NCBI GenBank assembly: GCA_964487555.1
Contig: CAZART010000078.1
Span: forward strand, 1-25,024
Length of the DNA stretch: 25,024 nucleotides
Direction: 5' to 3'
DNA from: CAZART01 sp964487555
Lineage (GTDB): Bacteria; Bacteroidota; Rhodothermia; Rhodothermales; VXPQ01
Below the pieces are notes generated by a model. That model was not told the origin of the DNA. It searched no databases and saw only the letters and a list, made by a program, of their open reading frames with translations. Position 1 is the first letter of the stretch. Each line of letters starts with the position of its first letter. Position numbers and translations under genes: made by a program. Of this stretch, positions 1 to 7,079 are shown one piece after another.

Positions 1-747
1 GATCTCCATCTGCTCCTTCGCGAAGTCGGCATCTTCGATGCGGCTTCGTGCCGCCTCATAGTTGTTCATCGACACCGTCAGGTTTTCCTGCTTGAAGGAG
101 AGCCGCTTCTGGCTGTCGCCGACTGATGCGAGAACCGTAGCCACGTCATCGATGGCTCCGTCAACGGCGGTGAGCGTCGTACCGGCCGAAGCTGCGGATG
201 CCACGATCAAGTCGCCCGTGTCTACACCGAGACCGGCGACCGACGTACTCGCGATCGACGCGTCAAACGTGTCCCCACTCTCGGCATTCACCTGGAAGGT
301 AAGAGTTACTCCCGCGGTGCTGAACATAGCCGTTCCGTTGAACGTTGTCGCGTCCAGGATATCGCCGATTTCGGCCGAGAGTGCGTCCAGCTCATTCTTG
401 ATGGCTGTGCGCTCGTCGTCGCCGAGCGTATCGTTGGCGGCCTGGACGGTTTTCTCCTTCATGTTTTGAAGGATGTCCATGATAGAATTGAGGCTGCCCT
501 CTGCAACGGTCAGCATGCTCTTGGCATCGCCGATGTTGTCGAGTGCTTTAGCCTGTCCGCGGACGCGCGCCTGCAGCTTTTTGGCGATCGTGTAGCCGGC
601 CGAATCGTCCTCGGCGCGATTGATTTTGCTACCGGTCGCGAGCCGCATCTGGCGCATGCCCATCTCGGCGTTCACCTTCTGCAGCGCGTTCAGCGAGCCG
701 ATCGCCTGCAGGTTGGTGTTGATGCGTGTCAAGTCTCCAAATGACAT
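1..747 (-). CDS. Flagellin (copy 1), C-terminus cut by window edge
   Basis: This is a structural subunit of the flagellar filament, exported through the flagellar type III system and polymerised outside the cell. The visible 249 codons align without gaps to the next flagellin gene at a constant offset of 948 bases, so about 28 C-terminal residues lie outside the window. The conserved N-terminal D0/D1 helices are present (MSFGDLTRINTN, then SKINRAEDDSAGYTIAKKL and AEGSLNSIMDILQNMKEK), as is the start of the C-terminal D1/D0 region (NNYEAARSRIEDADF). The ATG at 745-747 has a strong GGAGGA ribosome binding site about 6 bases upstream and a sigma-28-like promoter further upstream. The N-terminal 328 bp are almost identical to copy 2, while the centre has diverged. 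It is the last of four tandem flagellin genes. Confidence 0.96.
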   Translation of the reverse strand, partial: MSFGDLTRINTNLQAIGSLNALQKVNAEMGMRQMRLATGSKINRAEDDSAGYTIAKKLQARVRGQAKALDNIGDAKSMLTVAEGSLNSIMDILQNMKEKTVQAANDTLGDDERTAIKNELDALSAEIGDILDATTFNGTAMFSTAGVTLTFQVNAESGDTFDASIASTSVAGLGVDTGDLIVASAASAGTTLTAVDGAIDDVATVLASVGDSQKRLSFKQENLTVSMNNYEAARSRIEDADFAKEQMEI

Positions 748-784
748 GACGTTCCTCCGTTAATTATGGTGGTGGTAATGAGAG

Positions 785-811
785 TAATCGGCTCTCCTGG
801 ACCACGGCTAG
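785..811 (-). promoter_or_regulatory. Sigma-28-like promoter of flagellin copy 1
   Basis: On the minus strand, GCCGATTA (785-792) matches the FliA -10 consensus GCCGATAA at seven of eight positions. Fifteen bases upstream lies CTAG (808-811), a weak fit to the TAAA -35 element. The implied 5' UTR is about 30 nt and contains the GGAGGA ribosome binding site. The spacing matches the promoters of the other three flagellin genes. Confidence 0.55.
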
Positions 812-861
812 GTTCGGCTCGGGCCTCGGCTAGCGGATGGTGATGTCCGGGTTAGCGCGAT

Positions 862-1695
862 CTAGAAGAGAGAGAGTATCGACTGCGGACCCGTATTGGC
901 CTGCGCCAATGATGCGGTTCCGGTCTGCTGGAGGATCTGGAGTTTGATGATCTCCATCTGCTCCTTGGCGAAGTCGGCATCTTCGATGCGGCTTCGTGCA
1001 GCTTCGTAGTTGTTCATAGATACGGTCAGGTTCTCCTGCTTGAAGGAGAGCCGCTTCTGGCTGTCGCCGACCGATGCGAGCAACGTAGCCACGTCGTCGA
1101 TGGCGCCGTCAACGGCTGTGAGCGTATCTCCGGCCGCGCCTGCGGATCCAACGGTCAAGGCAGAGGTGCCCACACCGAGTCCTCCAACCGACGTACTCGC
1201 GATGGTTGCGGCGAACGTATCTCCACTCTCAGCATTCACCTGGAAGGTGAGGCTTACGGCGCTGGAGCTGAACAGAGCGGTTCCGTTGAATGTCGAAGCG
1301 CTCAGAATATCGCCGATTTCGGCTGACAGCGCGTCCAGCTCGTTTTTGATGGCGTCGCGCTCGTCGCTGCCGAGCGTATCGTTGGCGGCCTGGACGGTTT
1401 TCTCCTTCATGTTTTGAAGGATGTCCATGATAGAATTGAGGCTGCCCTCTGCAACGGTCAGCATGCTCTTGGCATCGCCGATGTTGTCGAGTGCTTTAGC
1501 CTGTCCGCGGACGCGCGCCTGCAGCTTTTTGGCGATCGTGTAGCCGGCCGAATCGTCCTCGGCGCGATTGATTTTGCTACCGGTCGCGAGCCGCATCTGG
1601 CGCATGCCCATTTCGGCGTTCACCTTCTGCAGGGCGTTCAGCGAGCCGATCGCCTGCAGATTGGTGTTGATGCGTGTCAAGTCTCCGAATGACAT
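862..1695 (-). CDS. Flagellin (copy 2)
   Basis: Filament subunit of 277 residues. It is short for a flagellin: the conserved N-terminal helices (about residues 1-140) and C-terminal helices (about 200-277) are joined by only about 60 variable residues, so the surface D2/D3 domains are essentially absent. The C-terminus ends QANTGPQSILSLF, the usual hydrophobic D0 end that drives export and polymerisation. The start ATG at 1693-1695 follows an AAGGGA Shine-Dalgarno-like stretch. The gene is transcribed from its own sigma-28-like promoter at 1763-1789. Its first 328 bp differ from copy 1 at only about four positions. Confidence 0.97.
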   Translation of the reverse strand: MSFGDLTRINTNLQAIGSLNALQKVNAEMGMRQMRLATGSKINRAEDDSAGYTIAKKLQARVRGQAKALDNIGDAKSMLTVAEGSLNSIMDILQNMKEKTVQAANDTLGSDERDAIKNELDALSAEIGDILSASTFNGTALFSSSAVSLTFQVNAESGDTFAATIASTSVGGLGVGTSALTVGSAGAAGDTLTAVDGAIDDVATLLASVGDSQKRLSFKQENLTVSMNNYEAARSRIEDADFAKEQMEIIKLQILQQTGTASLAQANTGPQSILSLF

Positions 1696-1762
1696 GGTTC
1701 CCTTAACGTTTGTTATTGATACGGGTCCTGGCTCGGTTAGGAGGTGGATCCTCTTGAACAGG

Positions 1763-1789
1763 GTATCGACGAGCCTTTCGGCGACTTAA
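1763..1789 (-). promoter_or_regulatory. Sigma-28-like promoter of flagellin copy 2
   Basis: On the minus strand, TTAA (1786-1789) is followed after exactly 15 bases by GTCGATAC (1763-1770), resembling the FliA consensus TAAA-N15-GCCGATAA. It lies about 70 bp upstream of the start codon. The -35 sequence and spacing are identical to those at flagellin copy 4. Confidence 0.6.
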
Positions 1790-1835
1790 CACAGGCCTCG
1801 AAGAAATTTAGTACCTCAGGCACGGGATTTGCCAA

Positions 1836-1870
1836 AACAGAAAGCCCCCTGCCCGAAAAAGCAGGAGGCT
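1836..1870 (-). terminator. Candidate terminator between flagellin copies 3 and 2
   Basis: An inverted repeat, AGCCCCCTGC (1843-1852) and GCAGGAGGCT (1861-1870) with an 8-nt loop, forms a nearly perfect 10-bp stem. On the minus strand it is followed by a T-rich but interrupted stretch (TTTCTGTTTTGG). It lies about 210 bp downstream of the flagellin copy 3 stop and upstream of the copy 2 promoter, where a terminator for copy 3 would be expected. The imperfect T-tract lowers confidence. Confidence 0.5.
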
Positions 1871-1880
1871 ATCTGTACAT

Positions 1881-1899
1881 CGGCGGCCTTTCGCCGCCG
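1881..1899. repeat. GC-rich perfect hairpin in the flagellin 3-2 intergenic region
   Basis: CGGCGGC (1881-1887) and GCCGCCG (1893-1899) form a perfect 7-bp stem with a 5-nt loop. It sits 10 bases from the terminator-like hairpin and may add stability to the 3' end of the flagellin copy 3 transcript. There is no T-tract on either side, so it is not called a terminator by itself. Confidence 0.5.
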
Positions 1900-1961
1900 G
1901 CCCCGGATGGAACGAGGATTGCCAGAACCGTTCCCTCTGTCGGGGACCGTGCCGTTAGTCA

Positions 1962-2082
1962 GCACCACGCCCCAACACAGCGATCATTAGCTGGCGGTAT
2001 CACTGTGTTTTGGGCGGGGCGGGTGACCGGAATCGGCTCTCAATTGACCGACGCTCGATCCCCGCCCATCAGGGCGTGGTGC
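1962..2082 (-). other. Predicted three-way-junction structured element behind flagellin copy 3
   Basis: Three nested complementary pairs are visible. An 11-bp closing helix pairs 1962-1972 (GCACCACGCCC) with 2072-2082 (GGGCGTGGTGC). Inside it, 1974-1980 (AACACAG) pairs with 2003-2009 (CTGTGTT), extended across one mismatch by GAT/ATC. The third pairs 2012-2019 (GGGCGGGG) with 2060-2067 (CCCCGCCC). Only a few unpaired bases separate the helices, giving a compact three-way junction. On the minus strand the closing helix begins one base after the flagellin copy 3 stop codon, so the element would be the 3' UTR of that mRNA. It could stabilise the message, attenuate transcription or be an independent RNA. 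I do not recognise a known family, and there are no flanking target duplications to suggest a mobile element. Confidence 0.5.
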
Positions 2083-2083
2083 C

Positions 2084-2926
2084 TCATAATGAAAAGAGGC
2101 TCAGCAGCGACTGCGGTCCGATGTTCGCTTGCACAAGCGACGCAATGCCGGTCTGCTGAAGGATCTGGAGCTTGATGATCTCCATTTGCTCTCGCGCAAA
2201 ATCCGCATCCTCGATGCGGCTTCGCGCCGCTTCGTAGTTATTCATCGAAACCGTGAGATTATCTTGCTTGAAGCTCAGCCGCTTCTGGCCGTCACCTACC
2301 GACGCAAGTCGCGTCGCCACGGTGCTGATAGCGTTGTCGATGCGCTCAAGGGTGTCGCCCGCAGCACCGGACGTGCTCACGGTAAGGTCGCCCGTGGAGA
2401 CGCTCATGTTGCTGACGCTTATCGACGAAATCGACGTCGTATACGTATCTCCCTGTTCAGCGTTTACCTGGAACGTAAGGCTGACCGTCCCCGAGGCCGA
2501 GAAGAGGCTCGTCCCGTTGAAGGTCGAGGCGCCCAGGATATCGCTAATCTCATCCGAGAGCGCATGAAGTTCATTTTCAATGGCGTCGCGCTCCTCGGTG
2601 CCCATGGTGTCATTGGCGGCTTGAATGGTCTTTTCCTTCATGTTCTGAAGGATGTCCATGATCGAATTCAGACTGCCCTCGGCGACCGTGAGCATGCTCT
2701 TCGCATCACCGATGTTGTCGAGGGCCTTCTGCTGGCCCCGGACGCGCGCCTGCAACTTCTTCGCGATCGAATAGCCCGCCGAGTCGTCCTCGGCCCGGTT
2801 GATGCGAAGGCCGGTAGCCAGCCGCATCTGTCGCAATCCGATCTGCGAGTTAACGCGCTGGAGGGCTCCAAGCGCGTTGATCGCCTGCATGTTTGTGTTG
2901 ATCCGCGTAAAATCTCCGAATGACAT
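2084..2926 (-). CDS. Flagellin (copy 3)
   Basis: Filament subunit of 280 residues, with the same layout as its neighbours: conserved N-terminal helices (MSFGDFTRINTNMQAINALG, AEDDSAGYSIAKKLQARVRG), a short variable centre with a serine/threonine-rich stretch, and the C-terminal helix ARSRIEDADFAREQMEIIKL. The frame is open for 19 more codons upstream, but those residues are not flagellin-like. The ATG at 2924-2926 aligns with the starts of the other three copies and has GGGGAC upstream, so I chose it. The C-terminus differs slightly from the others (ends SLLSLFSL). It is the most diverged of the four, so it may be a functionally distinct filament segment or minor flagellin. Confidence 0.96.
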   Translation of the reverse strand: MSFGDFTRINTNMQAINALGALQRVNSQIGLRQMRLATGLRINRAEDDSAGYSIAKKLQARVRGQQKALDNIGDAKSMLTVAEGSLNSIMDILQNMKEKTIQAANDTMGTEERDAIENELHALSDEISDILGASTFNGTSLFSASGTVSLTFQVNAEQGDTYTTSISSISVSNMSVSTGDLTVSTSGAAGDTLERIDNAISTVATRLASVGDGQKRLSFKQDNLTVSMNNYEAARSRIEDADFAREQMEIIKLQILQQTGIASLVQANIGPQSLLSLFSL

Positions 2927-3013
2927 GACGGTCCCCGGTTGCTGCGTTGTGCGTGTATGTTTCGTGGTTGTCTCATCCAGCAAAACACGCGACGGTTCAG
3001 CCCGCTACCGCTC

Positions 3014-3040
3014 GTATCGGAAGTCCGCGCCTGATCTTAT
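3014..3040 (-). promoter_or_regulatory. Sigma-28-like promoter of flagellin copy 3
   Basis: On the minus strand, ATAA (3037-3040) is followed after 15 bases by TCCGATAC (3014-3021), close to the FliA -10 element. The -35 end touches the stop codon of flagellin copy 4. The predicted 5' UTR is about 80 nt. Confidence 0.55.
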
Positions 3041-3885
3041 TAGAACAGGTTGAGGATCGATTGCGGTGCCGAGTTCGCCTGTGCCAGGGAAGCTGTTCCT
3101 GTTTGCTGCAGGATCTGGAGCTTGATGATCTCCATCTGTTCCTTGGCAAAATCGGCGTCAGAGATTCGGCTCCTTGCCGCCTCGTAGTTGTTCATCGAGG
3201 TTGTCAGGTTTTCCTGTTTAAAGGAAAGCCGCTTCTGACTGTCGCCGATCGTAGCGAGTCGCGTGGACACGGTATTTATGGCCGAGTCGATGCGTGAAAG
3301 CGTCGCGCCGGCCGAGGTGGCGGTGCTGACCTCCAGGTCGGTGGTCGCCACACTCATGCCGCTTACCCCGACACCCACCGTAGCGATGCTGGCCGTGAAG
3401 GTGTCGCCGTCTTCGGCGTTCACCTGGTACGTGAAAGACGTCCCTCCACCGGCGCTCGAGAAAAGACTCGTGCCGTTGAAGGTAGTATCCCCCAGGATGT
3501 CGCCGATTTCAGCCGACAAAGCGTTGAGCTCATTTTTGATGGCTGAGCGCTCGTCGGTTCCCATCGTATCGTTCGCTGCCTGGACTACTTTTTCCTTCAT
3601 GTTCTGAAGAATGTCCATCACGGAGTTCAGGCTGCCTTCCGCCACCGTGAGCATGCCCTTCGCATCTCCGATGTTGTCGAGTGCCTTCGCCTGGCCGCGA
3701 ACGCGCGCTTCCAGCTTCTTCGCAATGGTGTAGCCTGCCGAATCGTCTTCGGCACGATTAATTTTGCTGCCCGTAGCCAAGCGCATCTGGCGAAGGCCGA
3801 TCTGCGCGTTGGTCCGTTGCAGGGCGTTGAGCGAGCTCATCGCCTGTAGGTTCGTGTTAATTCTTGTCAGGTCTCCAAAGGACAT
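3040..3885 (-). CDS. Flagellin (copy 4, first of the tandem array)
   Basis: Filament subunit of 281 residues and the promoter-proximal member of the array. It carries the family N-terminus (MSFGDLTRINTNLQAMSSLN, SKINRAEDDSAGYTIAKKLE) and the C-terminal D0 end (QANSAPQSILNLF). The centre includes a glycine-rich SSAGGGTSF stretch not found in the other copies. The ATG at 3883-3885 has no clear Shine-Dalgarno sequence, unlike copy 1. It is preceded by the best sigma-28-like promoter of the set (3959-3985) and is insulated from the upstream structural operon by a strong terminator at 4086-4116. Confidence 0.97.
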   Translation of the reverse strand: MSFGDLTRINTNLQAMSSLNALQRTNAQIGLRQMRLATGSKINRAEDDSAGYTIAKKLEARVRGQAKALDNIGDAKGMLTVAEGSLNSVMDILQNMKEKVVQAANDTMGTDERSAIKNELNALSAEIGDILGDTTFNGTSLFSSAGGGTSFTYQVNAEDGDTFTASIATVGVGVSGMSVATTDLEVSTATSAGATLSRIDSAINTVSTRLATIGDSQKRLSFKQENLTTSMNNYEAARSRISDADFAKEQMEIIKLQILQQTGTASLAQANSAPQSILNLF

Positions 3886-3958
3886 GGTTCGACTGAGGGT
3901 TTTTGAGAGTTGTTAACTCGGGTTCTGGCATTGGACGGGTCAGGTCCATTTGTCAACA

Positions 3959-3985
3959 GTATCGGTGAAAGGAATGCAAGCTTAA
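3959..3985 (-). promoter_or_regulatory. Sigma-28-like promoter of flagellin copy 4
   Basis: On the minus strand, TTAA (3982-3985), a 15-base spacer and ACCGATAC (3959-3966) match the FliA class-3 promoter layout. It gives a 5' UTR of about 65 nt. Together with the other three sites the local consensus is WTAA-N15-NYCGATAC. The element lies in the 361-bp non-coding stretch 3886-4246, which otherwise holds the terminator and a hairpin behind the HDOD gene. Confidence 0.65.
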
Positions 3986-4085
3986 GTAGCGGCTCGATGC
4001 CCGGACCTTTTCGCGGTCGACGTACGGGCGGTGGCGAACGATGAATCGTCGAGATCGGAACAGGTCGGACCCATGCTTCAAAACG

Positions 4086-4116
4086 AAAAAGCCGCATCCT
4101 CCGGAGAGGATGCGGC
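4086..4116 (-). terminator. Intrinsic terminator of the flgF-to-HDOD operon
   Basis: GCCGCATCCTC (4091-4101) and GAGGATGCGGC (4106-4116) form a perfect 11-bp GC-rich stem with a CGGA-type tetraloop. On the minus strand it runs directly into TTTTTCGTTTT. This is a textbook Rho-independent terminator, 130 bp beyond the HDOD stop codon. It separates the structural flagellar operon from the flagellin array. Confidence 0.9.
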
Positions 4117-4216
4117 GTAGGATCGCGTATAGTAGAAGCCTCGTCGCGGCCGAATGGCGGATGGCCCGGGAAGAAAGGAGTCTCTCCTAACGAACTTCAA
4201 GTTGGCTTCATATATA

Positions 4217-4240
4217 ACCCGGCAGCGCAGCGGCCCGGGT
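4217..4240 (-). repeat. Hairpin immediately after the HDOD stop codon
   Basis: ACCCGG (4217-4222) and CCGGGT (4235-4240) form a 6-bp stem with a GC-rich 12-nt loop, six bases beyond the HDOD stop codon. The sequence after it on the minus strand is TATATATG rather than a T-tract, so it probably stabilises the 3' end or only slows polymerase before the strong terminator further on. Confidence 0.35.
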
Positions 4241-4246
4241 CTCTTG

Positions 4247-5206
4247 CTATCTACCAGCAGTTCCGGACGTCAGATGATCGACATAGTGATCGAGGTGACT
4301 TTTCTGGGCGAGCAGGTCTGCAACGAGGTCGGACGGCGTGTGAAACGGGGCCGTTTCGGAATCGATGAAACGAGCCCATATCGGATGACCGATGACATCT
4401 TCAACGCTCACCCGCCGCGAAAATGCATAGCCCATTGCCTTTGTGGCTAGATTTCCGGCGGCCGTCGCCCGAATGAGGCGGTCGACCTCAATTTGGCCGG
4501 TCGGTTCCAGAGGGCTGTGGTGATGACGGATCACGTCGACGAGGACGTCGGGAAAATTCAGTTTCCTGGCGGCGAATTCCCCGGCCTCCGTATGATCGCA
4601 GCCGAGGAGAAGCTGTTCGAGCTCGCGATCGTCTTCGGATGCAATCTGCATGTTGAAGACCTGGTCGTCATAGAGCTTCACAGAATTCTTCTGAAAATTG
4701 TACACGAGAATGATCTTTCCGAAGTCGTGCAGGAGGCCGGCCGTGAAGGCGAGCCCGATGCGAGAAACCGGCGCCCGGCGATCGGCATCCCGCGGGGTTC
4801 CTTCAAGTAGATGCCGCGTGAGGAAGGCGGTCGCTATGCTGTGCCGGATGAGTCGCTGAAAGCAGACACCGGCAGGGCTTTCAAGGATGGATCGCAGCTT
4901 GAGCATGTGCATACCGATCACGATGCCCGCCACCGCGACCGGCCCGAGCATTACGACCGCCCGGTCGGCGCTGCCGATGGTATGCCGGAGGCCGTAATAC
5001 GCAGAATTCACCGTATGAAGCAGCCGCGCGACGACGATCGGATCGCGCTGGACCATCTCGGTTACGGGCCCGATCTCGATGCGCTCGGGACGTTCGATGA
5101 GATTCAGGGCGTCGAAGAGCGTTTGGGGCAGGGGGGGACAGCGCAGTTCGAGGTTTCCCAACGAACGGCGCGCCGTGTCCATCTGTCCCGTCAGCTCAGT
5201 ATCCAT
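4247..5206 (-). CDS. HDOD-domain signalling protein
   Basis: A protein of 319 residues with an HDOD domain over about residues 20-240. The family opening is clear (LRCPPLPQTLFDALNLIE, then RDPIVVARLLHTVNSAYYG). Many HDOD proteins have lost the metal-binding HD pair, but this one keeps LLHDFGK (about 158-164), along with H122, H205 and an HHH cluster at 228-230, so phosphohydrolase activity is possible. HDOD proteins usually act in signal transduction, including cyclic-di-GMP and motility networks. The frame is open for 73 codons further upstream, but that part overlaps the preceding gene. The ATG at 5204-5206 has GGGGGA upstream and begins the family-like sequence. It is the last gene of the flagellar operon, which suggests a role in controlling flagellar function. 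Confidence 0.85.
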   Translation of the reverse strand: MDTELTGQMDTARRSLGNLELRCPPLPQTLFDALNLIERPERIEIGPVTEMVQRDPIVVARLLHTVNSAYYGLRHTIGSADRAVVMLGPVAVAGIVIGMHMLKLRSILESPAGVCFQRLIRHSIATAFLTRHLLEGTPRDADRRAPVSRIGLAFTAGLLHDFGKIILVYNFQKNSVKLYDDQVFNMQIASEDDRELEQLLLGCDHTEAGEFAARKLNFPDVLVDVIRHHHSPLEPTGQIEVDRLIRATAAGNLATKAMGYAFSRRVSVEDVIGHPIWARFIDSETAPFHTPSDLVADLLAQKSHLDHYVDHLTSGTAGR

Positions 5207-5265
5207 GAATCCCCCGTCTGCCGTCGACCGTTTCGGCGTCACAGCGTCCAAATGCTCACACGTTT

Positions 5266-6090
5266 TCACCCGGCCAGACGGAGCGCTCCCTGCTCCATCA
5301 GGCGTCGCGCTTCCTGCACTTTGCCCTCGCGGATGTACAGCCCCACCACGCGCCGCCGCAGCAATTCGTTCTGCGGATCCTGCTCGAAGATCGCCTGATA
5401 AAGGAGGAGCGCCTGACGGTGCCAACCCTGACGCACGAGCGTTTGAAGCACCACGTCCGCCTTTTCAATGTTGTTCTCGGCAATCAGCTGCTCCGCAGCT
5501 GCGGCTGCATCCTCCGGACGCTCGCGGTAGAAGGCCAGCCGAAACCAATCCTCTTGCAGAAAGCTCGGCATCGACCGGACCCCCTTCGGATACGCCTCGG
5601 TGAGCTCCGTTGCCGTGTTGTCCCAGTCGCTCGTCATCCACGCGCATGTGGCACGAATGAGGTGCCGCTCCGTTGCGCCGAGCACTTCGTCCCATGCCTC
5701 AACCGTTTTTGGTGGGCAATGGCTGTCGATGAGGTCCCTCGCCTTGTCGAATGCCTTCTCGGCAATGTATACCGTGAGGAGCACACGCCAGGCAAGCCAC
5801 TGTTGCGGGAGCAGATTCAGAGACTGCTGCGCCATTTGCTTGGCGCCGTGCACGACCCCGTTGTCCCATTCGGCCGACGCAAGTCCGGCGAGGAGGGCGG
5901 CCCTCAGCTCGCTGGACAGCGGATCCTCGCGAAGAATCTTGTAGCCGCGACGTAGGGCAAGGCGAACCTTGCGGCCGTGCAATGCCGACCAGACGGGCCG
6001 GAGCTCATCCGGTATCTCGTCCGTGTCCAAGAAGTCGGGTCGCGGTGGCTTATATCCGGCCAGAAATGAATCGTCGATCATCTGAAGCAT
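5266..6090 (-). CDS. TPR-like helical-repeat protein of the flagellar operon
   Basis: A protein of 274 residues with no signal peptide or membrane segment. Helical pairs of TPR type are visible: RKVRLALRRGYKILREDPLS (about 40-60), a stretch with AKQMAQQSLNLLPQQWLAWR, and near the C-terminus RQALLLYQAIFEQDPQNELL followed by YIREGKVQEARRLMEQGAL. It is therefore probably a protein-interaction scaffold. I do not recognise a specific family. It starts 18 bp after flgL and ends 59 bp before the HDOD gene, so co-transcription is very likely. The ATG at 6088-6090 or the one three codons later could be used. A link to flagellar assembly or to the HDOD partner is inferred only from the operon. Confidence 0.75.
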   Translation of the reverse strand: MLQMIDDSFLAGYKPPRPDFLDTDEIPDELRPVWSALHGRKVRLALRRGYKILREDPLSSELRAALLAGLASAEWDNGVVHGAKQMAQQSLNLLPQQWLAWRVLLTVYIAEKAFDKARDLIDSHCPPKTVEAWDEVLGATERHLIRATCAWMTSDWDNTATELTEAYPKGVRSMPSFLQEDWFRLAFYRERPEDAAAAAEQLIAENNIEKADVVLQTLVRQGWHRQALLLYQAIFEQDPQNELLRRRVVGLYIREGKVQEARRLMEQGALRLAG

Positions 6091-6108
6091 GGGGGTGGGG
6101 GCTATCCG

Positions 6109-7023
6109 TTATCGGAGGTAGTCGAGCAAGGTGGTATTGAGGACGGATGATGCTACGGACACGGCGGCCTGTAGCGCCATCTGATTCTTTTGGAAACCGG
6201 TCATGGCCTCGGCGAAGTCGAGATCTTCCATCTCGGAGCGGCGCTGTTCGGCAAGGTCGCTGGCATCGCGAAGCTGGGTTTCAGCCAGCGACAGGCGATT
6301 TGCCATAGCGCCCGCCGCACCGCCGAGGTCGATGACGTGGTCACGGGCGACGGTAACTTGCTCGATGGAAGCGTCCATGGCGGCGGGATCGCCGGCACGA
6401 ATGCTGTCGATGAGTCCCTGCATGGCCTCAGTGATGGTGTAGCCCTCGCCGGTGTCCTGCAGTGTATCGCCGTCAATGTTAATGTTCATCGAGAGGTCGC
6501 GGCCGATATGCCGCTCACGGGCACCGCCATTGCCGTTGTAGTTCACGGTCGGTGGGGGACCGGCATCCTGGACGAACGGTTTGACGGTCGTGCGCGAGCC
6601 GGCAAAGATGAATTCGTCACCATCCCGCCCGTTCATGATGTCGACCACGTTCTCGAGGATCGCCTCAAGCTTCTGCGCTTCGGCTTCGCGATCGCCTGCC
6701 GAAAACGTGGCGTTGTTGATGCGAACACCGCGTTCATAGGCTTCCGTAAAGAGTTCCGCAAGCTCGTCGAGGTTCTCCTCTGTGCGGATCACCCACGACC
6801 TGGATGCCGTCACCGAGCGGGTGTACTGGGCAAATCTATTGGTAAGGAGTTCCATCTGTCTGGCCTCTGTGAAGGCGGACGGATCGTCGGAGGCGCGGCG
6901 TACGCGCAGGCCCGAGCTCAGCTGCTCTTGAAGGCGAGCAAGCTCCATCTGGCGTGCCTGTATCGCGTGGTCTGAAAACGCGGTATATAGAGCGCGCTCT
7001 CGCGCTAGGTTAATCGAGGGCAT
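6109..7023 (-). CDS. flgL: Flagellar hook-filament junction protein FlgL (HAP3)
   Basis: FlgL forms the second ring of the junction between hook and filament. The 304-residue protein has a flagellin-type N-terminal helix region (QMELARLQEQLSSGLRVRRA, SDDPSAFTEARQMELL), the EFIFAGSRTTVKPF segment typical of FlgL near residue 140, and a C-terminal helix region (LDFAEAMTGFQKNQMALQAA) ending in NTTLLDYLR. Length is normal for the family. It lies 56 bp downstream of flgK, the usual partner order. The N-terminus resembles the local flagellins, but the central motif and gene order separate it from them. Confidence 0.95.
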   Translation of the reverse strand: MPSINLARERALYTAFSDHAIQARQMELARLQEQLSSGLRVRRASDDPSAFTEARQMELLTNRFAQYTRSVTASRSWVIRTEENLDELAELFTEAYERGVRINNATFSAGDREAEAQKLEAILENVVDIMNGRDGDEFIFAGSRTTVKPFVQDAGPPPTVNYNGNGGARERHIGRDLSMNINIDGDTLQDTGEGYTITEAMQGLIDSIRAGDPAAMDASIEQVTVARDHVIDLGGAAGAMANRLSLAETQLRDASDLAEQRRSEMEDLDFAEAMTGFQKNQMALQAAVSVASSVLNTTLLDYLR

Positions 7024-7079
7024 ACCGGCCTGCGGGTTGTTCTGGCGTTTCGTTCAAGTGTTGGCGGAGTGTAGAATGG

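Noticed and set aside
1962..2082. Miniature transposable element or integron attC site
   Set aside because: The inverted ends are present, but there is no flanking target duplication, the attC core sequences do not fit and no second copy is seen in the window.
2129..2923. 264-codon open frame on the plus strand opposite flagellin copy 3
   Set aside because: It is antisense to a clear flagellin gene and has no domain. Similar shadows occur opposite the other flagellin copies.
2927..2983. N-terminal extension of flagellin copy 3 by 19 codons
   Set aside because: The extra residues do not resemble flagellin, and the downstream ATG aligns exactly with the other three copies.
4378..4400. CCGATAT-like sigma-28 -10 inside the HDOD gene
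   Set aside because: It is inside coding sequence and its -35 counterpart is TTGA rather than a TAA-type element, so it is likely chance.
5207..5425. Longer form of the HDOD gene
   Set aside because: The added codons overlap the upstream TPR-like gene in another frame and are low-complexity. The ATG at 5206 has a ribosome binding site.
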